A stretch of DNA of 64,000 bases from SZUA-309 sp965232595 (lineage in GTDB: Bacteria; Pseudomonadota; Gammaproteobacteria; Pseudomonadales; Azotimanducaceae), in the NCBI GenBank assembly GCA_965232595.1, contig OZ246983.1, positions 4,898,001-4,962,000 on the forward strand, given 5' to 3'. Both the position numbers and the translations under genes were made by a program. The notes beneath the pieces are model-generated. The model was not told the origin of the DNA. It saw nothing but the letters and a program-made list of their open reading frames with translations, and ran no database searches. Every line of letters begins with the position of its first letter. Position 1 is the stretch's first letter. Below, piece by piece: positions 27,132 through 35,204 of the stretch.

Positions 27132-28229
27132 TCACTGAGCCGGGTTCCAGAGCCGCACTTCCTGGCCGTCCCGAAGGAAGCTGACGCCGGCGGTGACGAT
27201 GATGTCGCCCGCCTCTATGTCGCCGCCGATCGTGACCATATCGCCGCGGATCTCCACATCGGAAACCGGCACCCTGGCCACCGTCATGCTGTCCTGATCG
27301 ACCCGATAAACGAAACCCGACTGCGGCGTGGCACCGGAGTCCAGCGCGCTGATCGGCAGCAGGTAAGCTCGGTCCAGCGCATCGCCACCGAGGACCAGTG
27401 ACGCCTCGGCAGTGACGCCGGGGCGAATCGCCGGGTTCTCCGCATCAACCAGAATCCTTATGGGGAAGGCGTTGGCAGTGCCAGCCACTTCGCTGATCTC
27501 GGTGACGAGCCCTTCGTACACCCGGTTCTGCAGGCCCGGGAAGCTGAGCACTGCGGGCAGGCCGAGATAGACATGCTCGATCTCCGACTCCGGCACGCTG
27601 ACCGCCACCTCCATGGCGCCTTCGATGAAGACATCGAATATCTTCTGGCCCCGCGTCACCTGCTGAAAGGTGTCGACGTGCCGTTCTGCCACCACGCCGG
27701 AAAAAGGTGAGCGCAGGATGGTCCGCTCCAGATCACGTTCCGCCAGCTGCAGCCGGGAAACGGAGAAGTTGTGGGCTTCCCGGGCAGAGTCTCTGAGGGC
27801 AAGTGACTGTTCGACTGCGCGCTCGCTGATCGCGCCATCCATCTCGTAGAAGCGACGCACCCGGCTGTACTCGTTCTGGGCGTCCTGGGCCTCCACCCGG
27901 GCGCGCTGCTCTTCTGCCCGGGCGGCTTCCACGTTCAATCGGTAGGCACTGTCGTCCATCACCGCAATCTGCTGACCTTCGGTGATGCGCTCGCCGACGT
28001 CGGCGTTCAGCTCGGTGATCTGGCCGGTCACCTCGAAGCTCAGGCTCGAAGAGTCCGCTGCTTCGACGATGCCGGAGAAGCGACGCTCCCGCCCCGAGGC
28101 CGGCTCGGAGACGGTGATCGTGCGCACGGCGCGCACCACCTCGTCCGGCGCTGCGACCTCCCGGCCGCAGCCGCTGAGAAGCACAGTGAGAATGAAGCTG
28201 ATCCCTATCGCCCAAGCAGCTGCCGGCAT
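27132..28229 (-). CDS. RND periplasmic adaptor (membrane fusion protein), lipoprotein
   Basis: This protein has 365 residues from the ATG ending at 28229, which has GGGAGGG upstream; the longer frame runs antisense into the next gene. It has a lipoprotein signal with lipobox LLSGC, then the barrel-sandwich SFEVTGQITELNADVGERI, a coiled-coil hairpin (about 95-155, rich in Glu/Arg/Ala), and beta-barrel domains with GVVAERHVDTFQ and PISALD. It bridges the RND pump to an outer-membrane channel. It is divergent from the gamma-glutamyltransferase across 136 bases. Confidence 0.92.
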   Translation of the reverse strand: MPAAAWAIGISFILTVLLSGCGREVAAPDEVVRAVRTITVSEPASGRERRFSGIVEAADSSSLSFEVTGQITELNADVGERITEGQQIAVMDDSAYRLNVEAARAEEQRARVEAQDAQNEYSRVRRFYEMDGAISERAVEQSLALRDSAREAHNFSVSRLQLAERDLERTILRSPFSGVVAERHVDTFQQVTRGQKIFDVFIEGAMEVAVSVPESEIEHVYLGLPAVLSFPGLQNRVYEGLVTEISEVAGTANAFPIRILVDAENPAIRPGVTAEASLVLGGDALDRAYLLPISALDSGATPQSGFVYRVDQDSMTVARVPVSDVEIRGDMVTIGGDIEAGDIIVTAGVSFLRDGQEVRLWNPAQ

Positions 28230-28336
28230 CCCGTTACCCTCCCAAGAACAGATGCCACTACTAAGACAAATACGAGTGGAGCTGGCAAGGCCCTTTTCCG
28301 CACGCCGCCGGCCACCCTCAGCGGTCGGAAGTGCGG

Positions 28337-28342
28337 TATAAC
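28337..28342 (+). promoter_or_regulatory. Possible -10 box for gamma-glutamyltransferase
   Basis: TATAAC lies 23 bases before the ATG, with a GGGAGGA ribosome site between. There is no convincing -35. This is a weak call. Confidence 0.25.
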
Positions 28343-28365
28343 TTCCTGACAGGGAGGATCTCAGC

Positions 28366-29994
28366 ATGACCAGCAAAGCCGACGCCATGATCGTCACCGC
28401 CCAGCCGGAAGCTTCAGAGGCAGGCGCCCGGGTGCTGATGGCCGGAGGCAACGCCATCGATGCCGCCATGACCTCGGCTCTGGTGCAGGGGGTGGTGGAT
28501 CCGCAGATGACAGGCATTGCCGGCTTCGGCAACTGCCAGATCTACATGCCCGGACGCGGCGTGCACACCTGCATCGACTTTCACGGCAAGACGCCGATGG
28601 CAGCCACTCCGGACATGTGGGAGGACCGGCTGATCGCGGAAACCCGCGATGGCTTCGGCTTCGTGCTGGAAGGCAACGTCAACGATCTGGGTTACCAGTC
28701 CATCACCACCCCGGGCAGCCTGCTGGCCTACTCGGAAGCGGTCGCTGAGTTCGGCACCTACGACTGGCGGGATATCTGCCAGCCCGCTATCCGCCACGCC
28801 CGGGAGGGCTGGATCGTCCGTCCAGCCGTATACAACTGGTGGATGTTCGGCGCCTCGCTCGGCCGCACGCCGGTCGACGAGCGGCTGCAGGCGACGCCGG
28901 CCGGAAAACGGCTCTACTTCCGGGAAGATGGCACCTTCAAGCAGATCGGCGATCTGTTTCAGAATCCGGATCTGGCGAACACGTTGGAGCGCATCGCTGA
29001 ACAGGGCGTGCAGACTTTCTACTCCGGCGAGCTCGCCGAAGAGATCGCCGCCGACATGAAAGCCAACGGCGGGCTGCTGACGACTGAAGACCTGGCCAGC
29101 TATCGGACCACCCGCAACCAGCCCCTGGTCACCACCTACCGGGGCATGGATGTGGCCACCAACCACCCGCCAGGCGGCGGCATCATGCTGATCGAGATGT
29201 TGAACATCCTCGAGCAGTTCGATCTGGCCGCCATCGGCCACAACGAGTCGGAGTACCTGCGCATCGTCTGCGAGGCGATGAAGGCGGCGACGGCGGACAA
29301 GGAGGCGTTTGTCGGCGATCCGGCCTTCATGGACGTGCCGATCGAGCGGCTGACCAGCAAGTCGCACGCGGCTGCGTACGCTGAGCGCATTCGCGCCGGT
29401 GAGCAGCTCACGGTCGAACGATTCAACGCCGACGAGCCGCCGGATACGACCCATGTGGCCGTGGTCGACGCCGACGGCAACTGCGTGACCATGACGCACT
29501 CGCTGGGCATGCCCTCCGGCGTGGTCACGGACGGTCTCGGCTTCATGTACAACGGCTGCATGGGGGTATTCGACCCGCGCCCCGGCCGCACGGGCTCGAT
29601 TGCTCCCCGCAAGAGCCGTTTCAGCTCGCTGTGCCCGACCATCGTCTTCGACCGCGGCCAGCCGCGGATCGTGATCGGCGCGCCCGGCGGCACGCAGATC
29701 GCCATGGGCGTGCTGCAGAGCATCCTCAACATCATCGATTTCGATATGCCGATCGTCGAGGCCGTATCCGCGCCGAGGTTCTCGGCCACCAGCAACCTGA
29801 TCGACATCACCAATCGCATTCCCGAGTACAGGGTCGAGCCGTTGCGTGAGGCCGGGTATCGTGTCGTTCGCTCGCCACAGTCCTTCGAGTTTGCACGGGT
29901 GCACGGCATCGAGATCCGCGACGGCAGTCTGGCTGGTGGCGCAGATCCCGGCTCGGACGGTGTGGCGCTCGGGGTAAAGGTTCAGTCAGCTTAG
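28366..29994 (+). CDS. Gamma-glutamyltransferase family protein, no signal peptide
   Basis: This 542-residue Ntn-hydrolase of the gamma-glutamyltranspeptidase family has the N-terminal AGGNAIDAAM and GIAGFGN. The self-cleavage site is D360-T361 in PDTTHVAVVD, where T361 becomes the N-terminal nucleophile of the small subunit. A later GxPGG-type loop (GAPGGTQIAMGV) binds the gamma-glutamyl group. Unlike E. coli Ggt it has no export signal and starts directly with MTSKADAMIVTAQ, like the cytosolic YwrD-type branch. It may act on glutathione conjugates or another gamma-glutamyl or acyl compound. An aldo/keto reductase follows 11 bases on. Confidence 0.93.
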   Translation: MTSKADAMIVTAQPEASEAGARVLMAGGNAIDAAMTSALVQGVVDPQMTGIAGFGNCQIYMPGRGVHTCIDFHGKTPMAATPDMWEDRLIAETRDGFGFVLEGNVNDLGYQSITTPGSLLAYSEAVAEFGTYDWRDICQPAIRHAREGWIVRPAVYNWWMFGASLGRTPVDERLQATPAGKRLYFREDGTFKQIGDLFQNPDLANTLERIAEQGVQTFYSGELAEEIAADMKANGGLLTTEDLASYRTTRNQPLVTTYRGMDVATNHPPGGGIMLIEMLNILEQFDLAAIGHNESEYLRIVCEAMKAATADKEAFVGDPAFMDVPIERLTSKSHAAAYAERIRAGEQLTVERFNADEPPDTTHVAVVDADGNCVTMTHSLGMPSGVVTDGLGFMYNGCMGVFDPRPGRTGSIAPRKSRFSSLCPTIVFDRGQPRIVIGAPGGTQIAMGVLQSILNIIDFDMPIVEAVSAPRFSATSNLIDITNRIPEYRVEPLREAGYRVVRSPQSFEFARVHGIEIRDGSLAGGADPGSDGVALGVKVQSA

Positions 29995-30005
29995 GAGTAG
30001 CAACA

Positions 30006-30935
30006 GTGGAGCTCAGAAATCTTGGTGCCAGCGGCCTGAAAGTGTCGGCGGTGGGCCTCGGCTGCAACAACTTCGGCATGCGGATCGACGCGGAGCAGAC
30101 CAAAGCCGTTGTCCATGCCGCCCTCGATGCGGGCATCAATTTCTTCGACACCGCCGATGTCTACGGCGGCCAGAAGAGCGAGGCGTTTCTCGGAGAAGCG
30201 CTGAAAGGCATCGACCGGGATTCGGTCGTCATCGCCACAAAGTTCGCCATGCCCACCGGTGAGGGCCGTCAGGGCGCATCGCGGCGCTACATCATGAGCG
30301 CGGTTGAGGCGAGCCTGAAGCGGCTCGGCACTGATCACATCGACCTCTACCAGCAGCACCGAGCGGACGCCGAGACGCCAATCGAGGAGACGCTTAGGGC
30401 ACTGGACGATCTGGTGACGGCCGGCAAGGTGCGCTACCTCGGCAACTCGAACTTCAACGGTTTTCAGCTCGCCGATGCAGATTGGACGGCGCGCAGCGAA
30501 GGGCTGAACCGCTTCGTGTCCGCGCAGAACCACTACAACCTGCTCGACCGCCGGATCGAGCGCGAGGTGCTGCCGGCCTGCGAGCGATTCGGCCTCGGCA
30601 TGCTGCCCTACTTCCCGCTGGCCAGCGGCCTGCTGACCGGTAAATACGATCGAGGGCAACCGGCACCGGAGAACACCCGGCTGTCCGGCGAGCGCGGCAG
30701 GAACGCCCTGACCGACGCCAACTTCGACGTGGTGGAGAAGCTCGCCGGCTTTGCTGCCGACCGTGGCCATACCCTGCTCGAACTGGCGATGAGCTGGCTG
30801 GCCTGCAACCCGAACGTCTCCAGCGTGATCTCAGGTGCGACCAAGATCGAGCAGGTGGAGGCGAACGTTGCCGCCGTGAGCTGGAAGCTGACCGAGGAAG
30901 AGCAGAAAGAAGTGAACTCTCTGACCCGTCGCTGA
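30006..30935 (+). CDS. Aldo/keto reductase
   Basis: This 309-residue protein starts at GTG 30006 with AGGAG upstream. It is a TIM-barrel aldo/keto reductase: NFFDTADVYGGQKSE with the catalytic Asp and Tyr, VIATKFAMP with the catalytic Lys, DLYQQHRAD where His usually sits, and NPNVSSVISGATKIEQVEANV binding NADPH phosphate late in the chain. It resembles the YghZ/Kv-beta-like branch. It reduces aldehydes or ketones in the cytoplasm. It is 11 bases after the gamma-glutamyltransferase and 35 before the first pirin, so probably one transcript. Confidence 0.93.
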   Translation: MELRNLGASGLKVSAVGLGCNNFGMRIDAEQTKAVVHAALDAGINFFDTADVYGGQKSEAFLGEALKGIDRDSVVIATKFAMPTGEGRQGASRRYIMSAVEASLKRLGTDHIDLYQQHRADAETPIEETLRALDDLVTAGKVRYLGNSNFNGFQLADADWTARSEGLNRFVSAQNHYNLLDRRIEREVLPACERFGLGMLPYFPLASGLLTGKYDRGQPAPENTRLSGERGRNALTDANFDVVEKLAGFAADRGHTLLELAMSWLACNPNVSSVISGATKIEQVEANVAAVSWKLTEEEQKEVNSLTRR

Positions 30936-30970
30936 TCTTAGATTTCTGAGCTCAGAACACGGAGCCAGAC

Positions 30971-31669
30971 ATGGCGCTCATTCACGAAAAGTCCCTCAGA
31001 GGCAGAACGCAGATCGGCTGGCTGGACAGCCACCACACCTTTTCCTTCGGCGGCTGGAACGATCCATCGCGGATGGGTCACAGAGCGCTTCGAGTCCTGA
31101 ACGACGACGTGGTGGCACCCGGCGCTGGCTTTGGCCGGCACGGCCATCAGGAAATGGACATCGTCACCTATGTGATCTCCGGGGCGCTGCAGCATGGCGA
31201 CTCCATGGGCAACCAGTCGGTGATCAGGGCTGGCGAGTTTCAGCACATGTATGCCGGCACTGGGGTCCTGCATTCAGAAATGAACGCTTCGGACACCGAG
31301 GAAGTCCACTTCCTGCAGATCTGGATCGTGCCCGAGCGAACGGGCGGAGCCCCAACCTATTTCCAGATCGAGCTGGACCTGGAAAGCCGGCGCAACAGCT
31401 TCGTGCAGGTTGCCGGACCCGGCCAGGACGAGCAGCACGCAATGCTGCGTTCAGATACACACATATACATGGCTCGAGTCGATGATGGCGCCGCTGTCAG
31501 CAAGGAATTTGCGCCTGGCAGAGCGGGCTTTCTGCAGGTCATCGACGGCCAGATAGAGATCGAAGGGCAGCGACTGTCCGCTGGCGACGGGCTTCAGTTC
31601 GACGCCACGCCATCGTGCGAAATCGTTGCCGGCAGCGAGGCGGAATTGATGCTGTTCGATCTCGCGTAG
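30971..31669 (+). CDS. Pirin family protein (YhhW-like)
   Basis: This 232-residue bicupin has the pirin N-domain with HTFSFGGW, APGAGFGRHGHQEMDIVTYV and MYAGTGVLHSEMN, supplying the His/His/His/Glu metal site. The length and the short C-domain match E. coli YhhW, which can act as a quercetin dioxygenase; the true substrate in cells is unclear. It is 30 bases before a second, longer pirin. Both follow an aldo/keto reductase. Confidence 0.93.
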   Translation: MALIHEKSLRGRTQIGWLDSHHTFSFGGWNDPSRMGHRALRVLNDDVVAPGAGFGRHGHQEMDIVTYVISGALQHGDSMGNQSVIRAGEFQHMYAGTGVLHSEMNASDTEEVHFLQIWIVPERTGGAPTYFQIELDLESRRNSFVQVAGPGQDEQHAMLRSDTHIYMARVDDGAAVSKEFAPGRAGFLQVIDGQIEIEGQRLSAGDGLQFDATPSCEIVAGSEAELMLFDLA

Positions 31670-31699
31670 CCGATTTTCAGCCAGTAAGGGAGTACTAAA

Positions 31700-32602
31700 G
31701 TGAGCTATCAGGAAGCACCGGACCCGGTCTGCGAGGAGTCTGCCGGCCCGATCCACCTGGTCATACGGCCAAAAGAAAAGGACCTTGGAGAATTCACCGT
31801 GCGGCGGGTGCTGCCATCCTTCGAGCAGCAGATGGTGGGCCCGTTCATCTTCTTCGATCACATGGGCCCTGCCGAGTTTCCTCCCGGGCAGGGTATTCAG
31901 GTCCGTCCCCATCCCCACATCGGGATCGCCACCATCACCTACCTGTTTGAAGGCGAGATCATGCATCGCGACAGCCTGGGCTTCGAGCTGCCCATCCAGG
32001 CTGGCGCGGTCAACCTGATGACCGCCGGCCGCGGCATCGTGCATTCGGAGCGGGCCGGATCAGATCTGCACGAGGCAGCCAGGTTGCACGGCATTCAATC
32101 CTGGATGGCTCTGCCCGATGGGAAAGAAGAGATCGAGCCGGCGTTCAAGCACACGCCGGCAGCCGATCTGCCGGAACTGGAAATCGGTGGCGCCACCATC
32201 CGGATCATCATTGGCGAGGCGTTCGGAGCCGCTTCTCCCGTTACCGCGTACTCACAGACGCTCTATCTGGACTGCAACATGCCGGCCGGAGCGGAGTTTC
32301 AGCTTCCGGAAGGGTTGGAAGAGATTGCCTTCTACGTTGCTTCCGGACAGGTTGAGGCCGCCGACATGGACGTCCCCGAGGGCACCATGCTCGTACCCAC
32401 GGCGGGATCTCAGGAGACGCTCAAAGCCGAACAGGATTCCAGAGTAATGGTGGTCGGTGGCGAGCACATCGGAGGCAGGCACATCTGGTGGAACTTCGTC
32501 TCCAGCTCGAAGGACCGCATCGAGCAGGCCAAGGACGAGTGGCGCTCAGGCGGCTTCGACAGGGTGCAGGGCGACGACGAGTCCATCCCGCTCCCCGAGT
32601 AG
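31700..32602 (+). CDS. Pirin family protein (longer type)
   Basis: This 300-residue protein starts at GTG 31700 with AAGGGAG upstream. It has the pirin N-domain FIFFDHMGPAEF, RPHPHIGIATITYLFEG and MTAGRGIVHSERAG, then a full C-terminal cupin with a pirin_C pattern. The metal-binding His residues are intact. It belongs to a different pirin subgroup from the gene before it, so this is not a fresh duplication. The function may be redox-sensing or dioxygenation; unproven. It converges with the hydrolase gene. Confidence 0.93.
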   Translation: MSYQEAPDPVCEESAGPIHLVIRPKEKDLGEFTVRRVLPSFEQQMVGPFIFFDHMGPAEFPPGQGIQVRPHPHIGIATITYLFEGEIMHRDSLGFELPIQAGAVNLMTAGRGIVHSERAGSDLHEAARLHGIQSWMALPDGKEEIEPAFKHTPAADLPELEIGGATIRIIIGEAFGAASPVTAYSQTLYLDCNMPAGAEFQLPEGLEEIAFYVASGQVEAADMDVPEGTMLVPTAGSQETLKAEQDSRVMVVGGEHIGGRHIWWNFVSSSKDRIEQAKDEWRSGGFDRVQGDDESIPLPE

Positions 32603-32614
32603 CCGCTGTGTGGG

Positions 32615-33373
32615 CTAGCTGATCAGATCTGCGCTAGCCAGCCGCACCCGCTTCCCGGCCAGGGTCCTGGCGATCACGCGGTACACCGCAGGGTTGGTTC
32701 CCAGCCCCAGGTGCGAGCTCCGCACCTCCACGTGCCGGGCCTGGGGGTTGTAGCGATCGATGGCTGCGCGCCAGCCGACCACAGCATCGGAGCGCGAGAA
32801 GACCACCGTCAGCGGTGCGTCGATTCCCCGGGCGTTGACGTTGTGCACATGCGCTTCGAATTCATCCAGATTGATGCCCCGACCACGGGCGTACATCCCG
32901 CCGATGCTGGTGTACTTGGGTCCACCTTCGACCGGGGTGCCCAGCGTGATCAGCTCCCGCACGGACTCGGGCGCGTGGTGCGCGATCAGGCGGGCAACGA
33001 TGCCGCCGAGGCTCCAACCAATCAGCGTCAGCCTCTCGTCTTCATCGAGAAGCGCAGGTAGGCGCTCGAGCAGGCGCTCCGCAGCAACCTCCGGATCATC
33101 GTTGATACCGAGGCCCCAGGGGATCGGACGATATCCCAGGCTCTGGAGAAATCTCCGTAGCGGCCAGGTTGACGCGTCGTCAGCGCCAAAACCCGGCAGC
33201 GTCATCACCGGCCGGCCATCCCCGCGCGGCAGGGACAACAGGCCAGGTGCTGCCGGCAGCAGGCTCGAGAACTCGAACAGTGCCCGCGCTTCGAGAAAAC
33301 CGGTGCCAGCCGAGGGCGGCTTCAGGCCGAACTGCTCAGCTCGTGCAGCGGCGGGAATGTGGGCAGTGCTCAT
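32615..33373 (-). CDS. Alpha/beta hydrolase (lipase-like)
   Basis: This protein has 252 residues from the ATG ending at 33373 with a perfect AGGAGG upstream; the longer frame to 33928 is antisense-type noise through the SDR gene. It is an alpha/beta hydrolase: MTLPGFGADD oxyanion region, nucleophile elbow GWSLGG (Ser), ITLGTPVEGG, an acidic residue in SRSDAVVGW and a late His in SSHLGLG. This is the pattern of triacylglycerol lipase/PGAP1-like proteins. No signal peptide is seen, so it is probably cytoplasmic. It follows the SDR by 83 bases. Confidence 0.85.
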   Translation of the reverse strand: MSTAHIPAAARAEQFGLKPPSAGTGFLEARALFEFSSLLPAAPGLLSLPRGDGRPVMTLPGFGADDASTWPLRRFLQSLGYRPIPWGLGINDDPEVAAERLLERLPALLDEDERLTLIGWSLGGIVARLIAHHAPESVRELITLGTPVEGGPKYTSIGGMYARGRGINLDEFEAHVHNVNARGIDAPLTVVFSRSDAVVGWRAAIDRYNPQARHVEVRSSHLGLGTNPAVYRVIARTLAGKRVRLASADLIS

Positions 33374-33456
33374 GGGGGCCTCCTGATCCGGCTGGATGCC
33401 GAGAATTCGGTGAAGTTTCGCTGCTTCCAGGTCGTTGCGATGTGAAAAACCGCAGC

Positions 33457-34230
33457 TCAGCCGGTCGGCAGCCCGACGGTCATCCCGCCATCGACCACCA
33501 TCTCGGCACCCGTCACATAGCGGCTCTCCGCCGAAGCCAGGTACACGGCCATATTGCCGATGTCCTGTGCCGGCTCGCCCATGTAACCGATCGGTAGCTG
33601 CTCTGCGATGCCTTTGCGCAGGGCTTCCGGGTCTTCCGCACGCGCAAAGATCGGATCCATGATCGGCGTGTCGATCACGCCCGGGTGAATCGAGTTGCAG
33701 CGGATCCCGATCCGCGCGTTTTCCATGGCCACGGTCTTGGTCAGCAATCGCACCCCGCCCTTGCTGGCGCTGTAGGCAGCACCGCCGACCTGACCACGCA
33801 GGCCAACGACGGAAGAGATGTTGATGATCGATCCGCCAACGGGGTCCGCATTGCGCTTCATGGCCGCGACGCCGTGCTTGCAGCCAAGGAAGACGCCGGT
33901 GAGGTTGATGTCCAGCACCCGCTGCCACTCCGCCAGGGTCATCTCGTCGACCGGGCAGCTGGAGAAGACGCCCGCATTGTTCACAAGGACGTCCAGGCGC
34001 CCGTGGCGGCGCTCAACGTCGGCGAGCACCTGCTCCCATGCCCCTTCGTCAGCAACGTCGTGAGCGAGGAAAGCGCACCCCAGTTCTTCTGCCGAGCGTA
34101 TTCCAGCTGCTTCGTTGACGTCGCTGATCAGGACCTCGGCCCCTTCCTCGATGAAGCGCTGAGCAATGCCCTGACCCAACCCGGAAGCACCACCGGTGAC
34201 CAGCGCTACCAGCCCGTCGAGTCGACTCAT
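33457..34230 (-). CDS. Short-chain dehydrogenase/reductase
   Basis: This 257-residue classical SDR has TGGASGLG (12-19), a second-strand Asp (ISDVNE) favouring NAD, NNAG, Ser140 in NISSVVG, and Y153/K157 in YSASK. It resembles the SDR at 13977 along its length (for example IHPGVIDTPI against VHPGTIDTPI), so the two are related paralogues. It begins 27 bases after a SnoaL-fold gene, likely in one operon with it. The substrate, an alcohol or ketone, is unknown. Confidence 0.93.
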   Translation of the reverse strand: MSRLDGLVALVTGGASGLGQGIAQRFIEEGAEVLISDVNEAAGIRSAEELGCAFLAHDVADEGAWEQVLADVERRHGRLDVLVNNAGVFSSCPVDEMTLAEWQRVLDINLTGVFLGCKHGVAAMKRNADPVGGSIINISSVVGLRGQVGGAAYSASKGGVRLLTKTVAMENARIGIRCNSIHPGVIDTPIMDPIFARAEDPEALRKGIAEQLPIGYMGEPAQDIGNMAVYLASAESRYVTGAEMVVDGGMTVGLPTG

Positions 34231-34257
34231 ACCATTCTCTCCCTCTCAGCGAGTCAG

Positions 34258-34659
34258 CTACTGCATGAACTGAGTGAATACATCGACCGCGTCGACGAAC
34301 ACCCGATAGTCCTGGATCTTGCCGTCTTCGACCTCGAAGACGCTGCAGACGAAACGGGGAACGATCGCCGTTCCGTTTGGCGACAACGCGCTTGGCTGAT
34401 TCGGCTCGCCATGCCACTTCCAGAACCCGATAGCCGTCTTTTCATCTGCAACGATGTTCAGCACCTCGATCTCAACATCCGGCGTATTCGCACAGAAGCC
34501 ACGGGCATGCGCATCCAGCGCCTCGGGGCCCGTTTGCCCCGGCAGCGTGTGATCGACCATGTCAGACGCAGCGATCTCCGGAATGCGATCGAAGTTGCGC
34601 TGACCAAGCACCTCCTCGAGGTAGATCTCCATCAACCGTCTGCTGGCTTCCGCGCTCAT
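34258..34659 (-). CDS. SnoaL-like ester cyclase family protein
   Basis: This 133-residue NTF2-fold protein has an N-terminal helix MEIYLEEVLGQRNFD, DMVDHTLPGQTGPEALDAH, and beta-strands TAIGFWKWHGE and QDYRVFVDAVDVF. The spacing fits the SnoaL polyketide-cyclase-like group, which in most bacteria serves as hydrolase, isomerase or small binding protein rather than in polyketide synthesis. It is first of a short leftward unit with an SDR; 38 bases separate it from the divergent membrane gene. Confidence 0.85.
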   Translation of the reverse strand: MSAEASRRLMEIYLEEVLGQRNFDRIPEIAASDMVDHTLPGQTGPEALDAHARGFCANTPDVEIEVLNIVADEKTAIGFWKWHGEPNQPSALSPNGTAIVPRFVCSVFEVEDGKIQDYRVFVDAVDVFTQFMQ

Positions 34660-34697
34660 ACTGGTGATTCCCTGTTTCCGCCGCTAGATTCTGCATC

Positions 34698-35204
34698 ATG
34701 GGCTTCGCAATTACCGCCGTAACGATTGCCGTCATTGCCTCCCAGCTCTGGAGAACGCGCAGGCAAGGGCTGTCGCGAGACCGTGTCGTCAAGGTCAGCC
34801 TGTTCTACCTGCTGACCGTTCAGTGGGGGCTCGGGGCCGCGTTTCTGGCGATTCCGCATATCCTTGTGCCGGACCGGGTGGCCAGTTTTATCGGTTGGCC
34901 AGCGGGCAGCCCGTTTCAGCTCGAGCTCGGCTTCGCTTCTCTGGGCATAGCGCTGCTCGGCATCCTCTGCATCTGGATTCGCGGCTGGTTCTGGCTGGCC
35001 CCGGTTGTCGCGCAGACGGTCTTTCTGCTCGGCGCAGGCTATGTGCACATTCAGGACATCCTCCTGACCGGCAACCTCGCACCCGGGAACGCGGGCTCGA
35101 TCCTCTTCTACGATCTCGTCATACCGATCGTCGGCTGCTGCCTGTTCTACGCCTATTACCGTACGGGAGAACTTGGTCAGGCCAGCAGCGGGCGCAGGGC
35201 CTGA
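34698..35204 (+). CDS. DUF6790-like integral membrane protein
   Basis: This 168-residue protein has four hydrophobic helices: near the N-terminus (ITAVTIAVIASQL), LFYLLTVQWGLGAAFLAI, LELGFASLGIALLGILCIW with FWLAPVVAQTVFLLGAG, and a last one ending CCLFYAYY. The FIGWPAGSPFQLELGFASLG stretch fits the DUF6790 family; function unknown. Its last 28 bases overlap the end of the convergent aminotransferase gene (35177-35204). Divergent from the SnoaL gene by only 38 bases. Confidence 0.85.
   Translation: MGFAITAVTIAVIASQLWRTRRQGLSRDRVVKVSLFYLLTVQWGLGAAFLAIPHILVPDRVASFIGWPAGSPFQLELGFASLGIALLGILCIWIRGWFWLAPVVAQTVFLLGAGYVHIQDILLTGNLAPGNAGSILFYDLVIPIVGCCLFYAYYRTGELGQASSGRRA

Noticed and set aside
32613..32639. 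GGCTAGC/GCTAGCC repeat between the pirin and hydrolase genes as a terminator
   Set aside because: The arms are only seven bases with a 13-base loop, mostly inside the hydrolase coding end, and no U-run follows.
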